From CAYLYM01 sp964387645 (GTDB taxonomy: Bacteria; Calditrichota; Calditrichia; RBG-13-44-9): 39,060 nucleotides of DNA. Below, piece after piece: positions 15,969 through 25,015 of this stretch; position 1 is the stretch's first letter; each line of letters begins with the position of its first letter. The notes beneath the pieces were generated by a model. It had not been told where the DNA came from. It saw nothing but the letters and a program-made list of their open reading frames with translations, and did no database searches. A program made the translations under genes and the position numbers. The stretch spans positions 1 to 39,060 of the forward strand of contig CAYLYM010000021.1 in NCBI GenBank assembly GCA_964387645.1, given 5' to 3'.

Positions 15969-18900
15969 TCATAACTTTTGCAAGAATTTTTTCGCAAATG
16001 TAAGAATATCTAATTGAGATTTTCCAGATAAAGTGACGTAAACTCGGAATCCTTTTGTTTGACTAAATTTAATGGGCGCAAAGGTTTGATTTATATACCT
16101 TGGTAACTCTTTCTCAATGAAGTGATCTGTTTCAATTATCCGATCATCAAAAACTAAAATCATTTGTTTGTTTAGAATTTTTACATTTTTAATAAAATGT
16201 TGACTTGCCAGTCTTTTGATTTTTACCATCTCTACAAGATTGCACACCTGTTCGGGTAGGGGGCCAAATCGATCTTTTAATTCTTTCACGAGATTATCAA
16301 TGGCTGTTAAACTTTCCTGGTTTAATAAACGATGGTAAATCATAACTTTTTCACTACTTGAAGGTATGTAATAATCCGGGATGTATAATTCAGCATCCAC
16401 ATCTACCGTGGCATCCGTTTTGGGCAATTTGGGTCTCTCAAATTCTTCTGGAAGGGTTTCTTCACGTACTTTTTCTACTGCTTCTTGTAAAATTTTTTGA
16501 TAGAGATCATAACCAACTGCGTTAATAAATCCGCTTTGCTGATGCCCTAGCAAGTTACCTGCTCCTCGTATTTCCAGATCTCTCATGGCTATTTTCAGAC
16601 CAGATCCTAAATCAGAGAACTCTTCAATAGCATAAAGACGTTTCAGAGCAATCTCATTTAATTGGTCATGGGGAGGCACAATTAAATAAGCATAGGCCTG
16701 GCGATCAGAACGACCGACTCTTCCACGCAACTGATATAACTGGGCTAAGCCAAAGCGATCGGCCCTGTTAATGATAATTGTATTACAGTTAGGTACATCA
16801 AGACCATTTTCAATAATTATTGTGGCAACAAGAACATCCCATTTTCCATCATAAAATTCAGTCATCACTTTTTCCAGCTCTCGTTCTTTCATTTGACCAT
16901 GTGCTACTGCTATTCGGGCTTGTGGAACGATCTTTTTCAAAATTTCCGTTACTCCTTGAATCGTTTTAACTCGATCGTGCACGAAAAAAACCTGCCCACC
17001 TCTATTTATTTCATAACTAATAGCTTTGTAAATTATCTCTTTATCCCATGGACATATCTCAGTGATGATTGGATGTCGGTTTCTTGGAGGTGTCTCGATT
17101 GTTGACAAATCACGCGCGCCCATCAGAGCAAGCTGCAAAGTTCGGGGAATGGGTGTAGCCGTGAGAGTCATAGTATCGACATTAATCTTTAATTGACGCA
17201 GTTTCTCTTTATGCCTAACTCCGAACTGCTGTTCTTCATCTACAATGAGCAAACCTAAATCTTTAAATTCAACGTCCTGGGATAATAACCGATGGGTACC
17301 GATGATAATATCGATATCTCCTTCTTTTAGTCTTTGTAGTATTTCTTTTTGCTCAGCGCGACTTCGAAATCGAGAAAGAACCTCAATATTTACGGGAAAA
17401 TTTTTCAAACGCTCACGAAAGGTATGGAAATGTTGCTGCGCAAGAATGGTAGTCGGAACTAAAACCGCCACTTGTTTACCATCCATAACTGATTTAAAAG
17501 CGCCACGTACAGCCACTTCGGTTTTGCCAAAACCTACATCGCCACAAATGAGTCGATCCATTGGTTTGGGGCTTTCCATATCTTTTTTAATTGCCTCGGT
17601 TGCTCTGGCTTGATCGGGGGTATCGGCAAATATGAAAGAGGATTCTAATTCTTTTTGCCATACGGTATCTGGAGCGAATGCATGTCCATTGCTGTTCATT
17701 CTTTGAGCATATAAAAAAACAAGATCGCGAGCAATGTTCTCAACTGCTTTTCGGGTTTTTTCCTTGGTTCTATCCCATTCGGGACTTCCAAGTTTAGTTA
17801 AGGGCGGTCTGTAGCCCTCTTCACTCACATATTTCTGCACATAATTGAGTTTGTCAAGGTTTACATAAAGAATATCATTATCTGCGTATTCTATTTTAAT
17901 ACAATCCTTCTCTACTCCGGCTACTTTAATTCGTTCGGTACCAATAAATCTTCCGATACCATAATCTACATGAACTACATAATCGCCATATTTAAGACTG
18001 TTCAATTGGCGGATTAAACTTCCCGCTACTCTTAATTTCCGTCTGTTACGACGCACTTTGATTCGGTTGAATATTTCATGTTCTGTAATGACTTCTAAGG
18101 GAACCTGCGGTAAGTAAAATCCATTGTGCATTTCTCCTTGAATAAATTTGACCGGAGGGATTCGACCCATTTCTTCTTGCAAAATTTCTTCAAGATTTTC
18201 TCGTCGTGAAGGTTTATCGTAAACAATATATAAAGATGCACCATTAGCCAAACCTCGGGGAAAACGCTTTTCTAAGTATTGGATAAATAATTTGATATTT
18301 CCTTGAAAAGTTTGTGGTTTATCAACCTTAAAATTGACATGTACCTGCTCTTCGGTTTTAAAATGAGCATGGTAAATCTGTCGGAAACGAGCAGCATATT
18401 TTTCTATTTCTTTTTTGTCCATATAAACCTGTTGTGGTAAAACACTGTTTTCGACATTTTCTGAAAATAAGCGATTAGCATTTTGTAACCATTCTTCAAT
18501 AATCTTATCCGTGAGTTCCACGTCGTCCCAGTAGATGGTCGACCCAGGCTTCAAATAATCAAACAACGTAGCGGTCTGTGGATTATCCTCATTTCGCCCC
18601 ATCAACCGAATCTTTTCTACCGGTTTGACAGAAAGCTGGCTTAATACGTCGAATTCTCTTATAGACTCTATAACATCGTCGTAAAATTCAATGCGATATG
18701 GCCGGTCCGATTCATAGGAAAAAACATCAACAATCCCTCCACGAGCGCTAAACTGACCTATTTCTTCGATGGTAGCTACTCGCTCAAATCCCGACTCTAC
18801 CAACCATTCTAAAAGAAAATCACGATCTAACTGATCTCCGACTTTTATGTAACTTAATTGTTTTTTTACTAGATCTGGCGATTGTATTTTTTTTATTAAA

Positions 18901-19268
18901 CCTACAGGCGTTGTAACAATAATAGAGGCAGGATTCTCGACCAAAGAAACCAGGGCATTCAACCGAGAACTATGTAAAGCCGAAGCCAAACTCCCTTTAT
19001 CAAAAGGAATAACCTCTGCTTCTGGAAAATAAATAGCCCGGTTTGCTGGCATAATAGACTGTAAATCGTCTGTTAACTTTTCTGCTTTTTCTGTTTCCGG
19101 CACAATTGCCAATAATGGACTTTCCAACAATTCAACAACATAGTTCAATACGAAACTTAAAAAAGAGCCACTGATTCCTTTTATATATACTTTTTGGTTA
19201 GAAAATAATTTAACTCGGAACTCTTCAAATTCAGGAAGAATGCTTAAAAGAGATTTAAGTTTTAACAT
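15969..19268 (-). CDS. mfd: transcription-repair coupling factor Mfd
   Basis: 1099 aa, normal for Mfd, which removes stalled RNA polymerase from DNA lesions and recruits UvrA. The N-terminal UvrB-like part covers about 1-330 (AIVPETEKAEKLTDDL, IYFPEAEVIPFD, GQFSARGGIVDVFSY). The RNA-polymerase-interacting CarD-like domain is at about 423-520 (LKYGDYVVHVDYGIGRFIG). The RecG-like translocase follows with Walker A GDVGFGKTE (576-584), GTHRLL, the DEEQQFG motif II (677-683), TATPIPRT (703-710) and motif VI QLRGRVGRSD; a TRCF C-terminal domain ends the protein. It is intact, which argues that the frameshifts elsewhere in the window are not general sequencing errors. No Shine-Dalgarno is visible. 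Confidence 0.97.
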   Translation of the reverse strand: MLKLKSLLSILPEFEEFRVKLFSNQKVYIKGISGSFLSFVLNYVVELLESPLLAIVPETEKAEKLTDDLQSIMPANRAIYFPEAEVIPFDKGSLASALHSSRLNALVSLVENPASIIVTTPVGLIKKIQSPDLVKKQLSYIKVGDQLDRDFLLEWLVESGFERVATIEEIGQFSARGGIVDVFSYESDRPYRIEFYDDVIESIREFDVLSQLSVKPVEKIRLMGRNEDNPQTATLFDYLKPGSTIYWDDVELTDKIIEEWLQNANRLFSENVENSVLPQQVYMDKKEIEKYAARFRQIYHAHFKTEEQVHVNFKVDKPQTFQGNIKLFIQYLEKRFPRGLANGASLYIVYDKPSRRENLEEILQEEMGRIPPVKFIQGEMHNGFYLPQVPLEVITEHEIFNRIKVRRNRRKLRVAGSLIRQLNSLKYGDYVVHVDYGIGRFIGTERIKVAGVEKDCIKIEYADNDILYVNLDKLNYVQKYVSEEGYRPPLTKLGSPEWDRTKEKTRKAVENIARDLVFLYAQRMNSNGHAFAPDTVWQKELESSFIFADTPDQARATEAIKKDMESPKPMDRLICGDVGFGKTEVAVRGAFKSVMDGKQVAVLVPTTILAQQHFHTFRERLKNFPVNIEVLSRFRSRAEQKEILQRLKEGDIDIIIGTHRLLSQDVEFKDLGLLIVDEEQQFGVRHKEKLRQLKINVDTMTLTATPIPRTLQLALMGARDLSTIETPPRNRHPIITEICPWDKEIIYKAISYEINRGGQVFFVHDRVKTIQGVTEILKKIVPQARIAVAHGQMKERELEKVMTEFYDGKWDVLVATIIIENGLDVPNCNTIIINRADRFGLAQLYQLRGRVGRSDRQAYAYLIVPPHDQLNEIALKRLYAIEEFSDLGSGLKIAMRDLEIRGAGNLLGHQQSGFINAVGYDLYQKILQEAVEKVREETLPEEFERPKLPKTDATVDVDAELYIPDYYIPSSSEKVMIYHRLLNQESLTAIDNLVKELKDRFGPLPEQVCNLVEMVKIKRLASQHFIKNVKILNKQMILVFDDRIIETDHFIEKELPRYINQTFAPIKFSQTKGFRVYVTLSGKSQLDILTFAKKFLQKL

Positions 19269-19726
19269 CTATGTGCATCATTGCTTTTTTTAACAATTTA
19301 TAAATTAACAAGAAAAGACAGGTTGAGAAAGAAGAACTAATAATTTTCTTTTTTCTTTTAAAGAGAGTTAAAATTTCTAAATATATTAAATAACACTGAC
19401 TTACGAAGTTTCAATTGAATTATTCTCTTTAAATAGAAATCTATTGCATTTGTTCTTTTTTAAGCTTATCCAAATAATAAAATGACAAATTTTCCTCAAT
19501 TGCTCTAAAAATAAAATAGATCAAATTTTAAAAATTATTCTTTTATTTTTTTATATAAAGATGATAGACCTAAATAGAAAACAAATTGAGAAATGGTAAA
19601 GCTTGTAGCAAAGTATTTTTCTAAAACACCAAAAACATCTTTGTTCTGTTAAAAGGATTATATTTCTATTGATTTTATATGTTGTTTTCTAATTCAATTT
19701 TAATTGGCGAGAATAATTAATTTTCA
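19269..19726. other. AT-rich intergenic stretch with one coding-like fragment
   Basis: About 460 bases without an intact gene. On the minus strand a frame at 19441-19527 ends in TAG and reads a protein-like segment, AIEENLSFYYLDKLKKEQMQ, without a start codon. It could be the tail of a lost gene. The mfd promoter must also lie here but no convincing element was found. Confidence 0.35.
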
Positions 19727-20979
19727 TCAATTTTGATCTAACATTTCTCTAACTTTATTTGATAGTGTTTTGGCGCTAAATGGTTTTTCTAGAAAATTTA
19801 TGCCGGGGACAAGGTTCTGGTGATGTATGATAGAATTATCGGTGTATCCCGACATGTACAAAACCTTCACATCTTTTCGTTTTTTTTGAATTTCTCTGGC
19901 TAATTCCATTCCACTGACTTCAGGCATCACCACGTCTGTAAGAAGTAAATGAATTGGTTGATCATATTCCTCGCATACACGAAGAGCCATGTTACCATTT
20001 GGTGTCTGTAACACCTGATATCCCTGAGATCGGAGAACAAGATAGACCATTTTGCGTACTCGTTCATCATCTTCGACTAATAGAACTGTTTCAGTTCCAG
20101 CAAATTTTTCTTGTTCAGTATCAAGTTTAACTTTTTCATCTATAGCTCCCTTGATCCTGGGCAAATAAATTTTAATAGTGGACCCATGATCAGGTTCGCT
20201 GTAAACCCAAATATAACCACTGCATTGGGTTACAATTCCATACACAGTGGAGAGTCCTAATCCAGTACCATTACACTTTTTCTTGGTGGTAAAAAAATAT
20301 TAAATAACACGATGTTCTGTTTATTATCTACTGAAATAATGGCATCTTCAGCAACTTTTAAAATTCCTGCAAATTTGGCACATAACATCTCTAATTGTTT
20401 CGTCGTTTCTCTAACAAGAGAGGTCTGTCGAATTTTTAAAGCTGCTCTGGAAACATTTTCTGCTAAATCTTTAAATACCTGGACTTCATTTTTTTTAAAT
20501 GCATCGCCCTCTTTAGATAAGATATGGAGAGCCGCTGGTATATTCTTATCAATAGTAATAGGCACAGAAATCATGGAGTTGAAACCGCGGTTTCTGGCAT
20601 TAGAATGTAAAAAACTAAATTTTTTGTTCTTCAATATATTATTTACAATAACAAGTTTGTTCTCTAAAATTTTAAAAGAAACTGATTGACCGTTATTATT
20701 ATTTTTTGTCTCAGAAGAAATAATTTTTTGAACAATTTCAGGCGGATAACCTATTTGAGCTACGGGCCGATCTGATTCCTCTGACATATTTTCAGCGAAA
20801 CCAATCCAGGCTGATTGATACCCACCTATCTCTACAATAATTCGGCATATCTCATTAAGATATTGAAATTCGTCATTTGTATAAATGATGGTTCGATAAA
20901 TTTCTGAAAGCATTCCAATGAGACTTTTTTTTTCTGATACGTTGTTAAAAATCTTTGAAGCAACAGTAAAAGGTCTCAT
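19727..20979 (-). pseudogene. decayed hybrid histidine kinase (GAF, partial PAS, kinase tail, receiver)
   Basis: The 5' part (20257-20979, good GGGGAG ribosome-binding site) encodes a GAF domain (GGYQSAWIGFAE, MISVPITIDKNIPAALHIL) and the first strand of a PAS domain (KVAEDAIISVDNKQNIVLFN). Directly after this the DNA jumps to the end of a kinase ATPase domain in another frame: F-box FFTTK and G2 box GTGLGLSTVYGIV. The remaining frame (ATG at 20245) carries the end of the ATPase domain (WVYSEPDHGSTIKIYLPRI) and a complete receiver with DVVMP phospho-acceptor and EKPF. So the rest of PAS, the phospho-acceptor His domain, N-box and G1 box are deleted, and a frameshift lies at the junction near 20290. 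The GAF fragment and the receiver could each still be translated, the latter as a free receiver. Confidence 0.85.
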
Positions 20980-21187
20980 TATAACTCCCCATCCAAATAA
21001 TAAATAAAAGTTTAAATTTCCAGTTGTATCAATATTATATTGATAGCTTTTCAGCTATTTTTGAACATTTAGCTTTAAAAATTATCTTTAATTATATTTA
21101 AAGTTGTTGAAAATAATTAACATATCCATGATATGACGCACATTTTATTGCATTATTAATTGAATTTAATTTATGAGTACACAATGA

Positions 21188-21644
21188 AAAGGCAGTTTGA
21201 TTATAAATCTCTTTCTTGTTCAATATCCATGGAATAATAATGGAGTAATAAGCCTATACAATGAACAGAATGTCGTCTGGCATGGGGCAGCCCTTTTCTG
21301 GGTACATGAAAATTCTTTGATTATGCTTAGGGCAACTAAGAAATCTTTTTTAGGGCGAAGATAAATATTCTATCTATTTCACCCCGGCTTTATTATCAAT
21401 CCTCAAGTATGGAAGCATATTTAAATCAGATACATCAGAAATTACAGATATTAAAACAAGAAGCTGTGGGTGAAAACATTTTCCCATAATCAAAGCTACT
21501 TTTCATGAATACGAGAAATTATTTGAAATGTTTTATTTCCCTTTTTCAATATTCTTGAAAATCAATTTAATCCACATTTTCGGTTTTGATCAGATTGTTT
21601 CAAAATATGCACATCGCTTTGATTTTCCTGAATTCTTGTTCTGA
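21188..21644 (+). pseudogene. fragments of decayed glycosyltransferase-like genes
   Basis: Three overlapping frames, each protein-like and each without a proper start. Frame A (21188-21364) ends in ALFWVHENSLIMLRATKKSF and may be the tail of one gene. Frame B (21340-21489) reads INILSISPRLYYQSSSMEAY then LNQIHQKL, the pattern of a family-4 glycosyltransferase N-terminus (ISPRYYP-x-GG-x-E-x-x-x-x-x-I-x-x-L); its expected ATG would be ATA at 21361, seven bases after an AGGGCGAAG stretch. Frame C (21474-21644) continues with INLIHIFGFDQIVSKYAHRF, like the next strand of such enzymes (DIIHVHG), at about the right distance. A frameshift between B and C and a TGA at 21642 end it. The identification is by pattern only. 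Confidence 0.42.
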
Positions 21645-21711
21645 CTAATGGAGTCAATGGTGTTCATTAAAATTTTACCCAAATTTTTTAACACCAATTT
21701 TTGCATTTAAA

Positions 21712-21744
21712 AGAGAAAGTCAAGCGATTTTAGCTTGACCCTCT
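21712..21744. repeat. hairpin of unknown role
   Basis: GTCAAGC (21719-21725), 7-base loop, GCTTGAC (21733-21739), with an outer AGAG/CTCT helix. It is GC-richer than its surroundings, has no U-run on either strand and lies 74 bases beyond the terminator-proximal end of the dehydrogenase gene. It may be a second mRNA-end structure or a remnant of a mobile element end. Confidence 0.35.
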
Positions 21745-21788
21745 AAGCGAGATAGAATATTATCGAAGAATAATGGTTAATTGTGATC

Positions 21789-21816
21789 AGAAAATATAAT
21801 CCACTGGGTGGATTAT
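21789..21816 (-). terminator. Rho-independent terminator of the dehydrogenase gene
   Basis: ATAATCCAC (21796-21804), TGG loop, GTGGATTAT (21808-21816): a perfect 9-bp stem starting 2 bases after the stop codon; on the minus strand it is followed by ATTTTCTG as a modest U-tail. On the plus strand TTTATTTTT follows, so it could act both ways. Confidence 0.72.
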
Positions 21817-21817
21817 T

Positions 21818-22801
21818 TTATTTTTGAAAAACTTCCGGATTGACGGGATGCGGTGGTTTTTTCCCCTCGAGAACGGATATTAAATTCAGCGCTGCAATGC
21901 GGGCCATTTCGTTCCGTGTCTGAACCGTTGCACTTCCCAAATGTGGCGTTAACATTACGTTTTCTAATTTGGCAAGGCCAGGAGTCAGTTGAGGTTCATT
22001 CTCAAAAACATCGAGTCCAGCTCCGGCAATCCATTTTTCTCTTAGGGCCTTTACTAATATTTTTTCATCAACTATCGGGCCGCGGGCTGTGTTTATTAAA
22101 TAGGCGGTTGATTTCATTCTTTTTAAAGCTGATTCATTGATAAGATGTCGAGTTTCTATGGTGAGGGGAACGTGTAAGGAAACAAAGTCAGATTCTTCCA
22201 GAAGTGTTTCAAGGGAAACGTAACGGGCTTGTAACTTCTCTTCAAGATAGGTATTGGGATGACGGCTGTAATATAAAATATTCATATTCCAGCCGCGACT
22301 ACGTTCAGCCACTGCTGTGCCGATTCTGCCCGCGCCTACGATTCCCAGAGTTCTTTGTTTGATATCCTGGCCTAACAACATAAGCGGTGACCATCCTTTA
22401 AATTTCCCTGATCGGACTAATCGTTCGCCTTCGCCAATACGCCTCGCAACTGCTAAAAGAAGTGCCCAGGTCAAATCAGCCGTAGCATCCGTGAGTACTC
22501 CGGGTGTATTAGTAACAACAATACCGTGTCTGGTGGCAGATGAAACGTCAATATTGTTAAATCCTACAGCATAGTTACTAATTACCTTTAGTTGTGGTGC
22601 ACTCTCAATAATTTCGCAGTCTATTTCTTCAGAAAGCATACACAATATGCCATCAACATTTCTGATTCGCTGCATTAATTCCTTTCTGGGAATAAGATCA
22701 TCTTTCTCATAAACCTCCACTTCACATTTTTCTTTTATTAATTTTAATCCTTCTTCTGGAATACGACGGGTCACAAATACTCGAAATTTTTTAGTTTCCA
22801 T
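21818..22801 (-). CDS. D-isomer-specific 2-hydroxyacid dehydrogenase (glyoxylate/hydroxypyruvate reductase type)
   Basis: 327 aa, the usual length. The cofactor loop GAGRIG is at 156-161, followed by YYSRHPN (S179-R180), where an Arg instead of an acidic residue points to NADPH. Catalytic residues are R240 (NTARGPIVDE), E269 (FENEP) and H287 (TPHLGSAT). The substrate loop SNYAVGFNNID matches glyoxylate and hydroxypyruvate reductases. It would interconvert glyoxylate/glycolate or hydroxypyruvate/D-glycerate in the cytoplasm. It is intact but stands between decayed genes. Exact substrate cannot be set from sequence alone. The region just upstream of the ATG (AAGGGAACTAACA) has a usable AAGGGA ribosome-binding site. 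Confidence 0.9.
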   Translation of the reverse strand: METKKFRVFVTRRIPEEGLKLIKEKCEVEVYEKDDLIPRKELMQRIRNVDGILCMLSEEIDCEIIESAPQLKVISNYAVGFNNIDVSSATRHGIVVTNTPGVLTDATADLTWALLLAVARRIGEGERLVRSGKFKGWSPLMLLGQDIKQRTLGIVGAGRIGTAVAERSRGWNMNILYYSRHPNTYLEEKLQARYVSLETLLEESDFVSLHVPLTIETRHLINESALKRMKSTAYLINTARGPIVDEKILVKALREKWIAGAGLDVFENEPQLTPGLAKLENVMLTPHLGSATVQTRNEMARIAALNLISVLEGKKPPHPVNPEVFQK

Positions 22802-22989
22802 TGTTAGTTCCCTTAAAGTAATGCTTTTAAGATTTACTGATTTTATTTCATAGTTATTCTGGAAAATTTTTTATAGTTTCTTACTATGTAAAAAAATTAT
22901 TTGTCTATTGTAAAAATATAGCGATAATGATTCATTTTCGCCATAAATAGTAGTCAAATTAATTGTGTCTGTCCTAAATAACCTCCCCC

Positions 22990-23421
22990 TTATTAATCAA
23001 ATAACCTAAGTATAATTGGTAATAGTACTCCCAATTTTTTAATTTTTTTCTTGACATATATTTTTCATTTTCTTCTTAATAAATTAAGAAAAGATACTTC
23101 ATGGCCGATTGTTCATTTTGGAACATTTCCGTGTTTTTCAATCTTATTTTTGTCTCTTTTATTAACCTCTCTAAAGCATTGTTTGTATAAACATATGGTC
23201 TAATTTCAACTAACAAATCCATAAAGGTTCGAAAAATCCCTTTGGGACAAGAATTTTGCTCCTATCACTAACCATAACCTTATTAGCTATATTTTTATGA
23301 CATGAATAACACATCTCTGATATTTAGCGTGAAGGAAATTAACCTTTATTACCTCTTCTATTCCCGACGATTCATCTCCTATAATTAAATTTATACTACT
23401 GTATTCTTGTCCTATACACAT
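22990..23421 (-). mobile_element. degenerate IS256-family (mutator-type) transposase remnant
   Basis: Two minus-strand frames carry transposase hallmarks. Frame 1 (23287-23421) reads LIIGDESSGIEEVIK, then HAKYQRCVIHVIK, matching the family motif with the second catalytic Asp and the QRC-x-x-H segment (usual form DG-x-G-x-x-AI-x-x-x-FP-x-A-x-x-QRC-x-x-H). Frame 2 (23076-23222) reads TNNALERLIKETKIRLKNTE, then MFQNEQSAMKYLF, matching the C-terminal TTNAIER-x-x-R-E-x-x-R-R segment with the third catalytic acid. The frames are separated by stops, the N-terminal half is missing, and no clear terminal inverted repeats remain, so the element is dead. It marks the left border of the polysaccharide-degradation genes. 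Confidence 0.85.
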
Positions 23422-23472
23422 GGTTTTTCACAAAAAATTTACGGTACCTGTTACTTTTAAAAAATATATTCA

Positions 23473-24945
23473 TCAGTCACTATCCAGTATCAATACCCAA
23501 TCATTACCATCTTTTTTCTCTCCAGGAGGATCAAAGTGTTTGACACCATAATTCTTGAAACGACCTATATAAATAGTTTTCCCATTTTTTGGGTTATACC
23601 AGTTGGCTTTGACGTAATCACCTGAAATCTTACCCAATACAGCATCAAAAGAGCGACCGGTATAGGTATAATAAAAAGCATATATTTTACCTTGTGTTGC
23701 TATTACATAATCATACTTTGTCCCATTTGTTTCTGTCGAAACCAACGATTGATCAGGAACTCTCTCGAAGAAAGGTCTTGATAACATTAATTTTTTCAAA
23801 TATTGCATTTGGTATGCCCCTGTATCATTTATAGCTTCATACCAGTAATCTCTTACTCCATAAGCCCCTTTTCCAAATTCTGGCTTATGAAATTGCATAA
23901 TCGCATTATGTCCATAGGTATGTCCAAAAGAACCGGCAAATACTGACCAATATGCATATCTCCTTACGTCCGCTGCTGTCCAATATGGTTGGCTGGAGTC
24001 ATGTAATCCCTGTGGGATATCCTCATAAGATGGTTCTCCATCGAGGACTGGCTTAGGTGGTTCTTTTTTATAAGCCATTTCTACATATCTCCAATTATCT
24101 TGTCCAAATCCCATGTCATTATCCTGATCATATCTACGGTGCCCTGATTGAAACATATTAAAATCAAGCCACGGATCGTTATGAAACCACACGCAGGAAC
24201 ATGTCCTTCCAAAGGGATGAAAAGTCATGAGATGATTGGGATCTAAGGACTTGATGGTATTACCAAACTGTCTCCAGATGTCGATATTTTCACTACCTTT
24301 ACAGTCACCACCATTAATCCAGATTATATTTGGCTTATTTCTATATCTTTTTGTTAAAAAAGAAGCGTAAATCTTAGCCCAGGTCGCATCATTCTTTTTT
24401 ATGCGTAGAGCCTGATTTACTGCGCTACGCCACATTATCACCAGTGCCATATAAATACCCCTTTTCTCAGCCTGATCAATCACCCAATCTATGTGGTCCC
24501 AGTAGTCATATTCAGTAGAATCTTCAAATGTATTACCTGGAGTAGTATCAGGCATGGAAGGATCAGAATTAATAAATGCATAATCCCCATAAAAATTCCT
24601 TTGCGGAAGATGATGAATTAATACTGCCTGTATTACGTTAAATCCTTTCCCTTTTCGATTTTCAAGATATAATTCGACTTCTTCTCTGTTTAGTTTATGG
24701 AATAGTAACCAACCCGTATCACCTAGCCAGAAGAAAGGTTCTCCATCTTCATACTGAATAAATCTTTTATTTTCATGTACAACCAATCGTTGCATTTTAA
24801 ATTTGCCAGTTTCATGCATTTTCTTTTTCAGAGGAATACAGGATATAGTGGCAGAAAATACTATAAAAGCTATAATTTTAACTGACTTAAAATTTAGTCT
24901 GATCACTTTCTTTTTCATAAAATCAGGAAAATTGTATTTGTCCAT
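23473..24945 (-). CDS. DUF4038 apiosidase-like (GH140-like) glycoside hydrolase, lipoprotein
   Basis: 490 aa. An N-terminal signal with lipobox (FSATISC, Cys36) suggests an outer-envelope lipoprotein. The TIM-barrel part has family hallmarks FFWLGDTGWLLFHKLNREEV (71-90), GFNVIQAVLIHHLPQ, IIWINGGD with D214, SCVWFHNDPWLDFNMFQSGH, and LDGEPSYE with E304, then RRYAYWSVFAGSFGHTYGHNAIMQF. D214 and E304 are the likely catalytic pair. A small beta-sandwich (YDYVIATQGKIYAFYYTYTG to the end) matches the putative collagen-binding domain of the family. Characterised members remove apiose from rhamnogalacturonan-II; specificity here is unproven. The ATG at 24945 has a strong AGGAGG site, so the long N-terminus is kept, although ATG 24918 would give a more usual signal peptide. 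The DUF1593 gene lies 70 bases upstream. Confidence 0.85.
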   Translation of the reverse strand: MDKYNFPDFMKKKVIRLNFKSVKIIAFIVFSATISCIPLKKKMHETGKFKMQRLVVHENKRFIQYEDGEPFFWLGDTGWLLFHKLNREEVELYLENRKGKGFNVIQAVLIHHLPQRNFYGDYAFINSDPSMPDTTPGNTFEDSTEYDYWDHIDWVIDQAEKRGIYMALVIMWRSAVNQALRIKKNDATWAKIYASFLTKRYRNKPNIIWINGGDCKGSENIDIWRQFGNTIKSLDPNHLMTFHPFGRTCSCVWFHNDPWLDFNMFQSGHRRYDQDNDMGFGQDNWRYVEMAYKKEPPKPVLDGEPSYEDIPQGLHDSSQPYWTAADVRRYAYWSVFAGSFGHTYGHNAIMQFHKPEFGKGAYGVRDYWYEAINDTGAYQMQYLKKLMLSRPFFERVPDQSLVSTETNGTKYDYVIATQGKIYAFYYTYTGRSFDAVLGKISGDYVKANWYNPKNGKTIYIGRFKNYGVKHFDPPGEKKDGNDWVLILDSD

Positions 24946-25015
24946 AAAATAACCTCCTATCGATAATCAGAGTAATTATAATAAAAAAGATTCTTTCACG
25001 GTACTACGTAGATAA

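Noticed and set aside
17245..17613. 122-codon plus-strand open frame inside mfd
   Set aside because: It lies antisense over the helicase motifs of mfd, which is intact and highly conserved.
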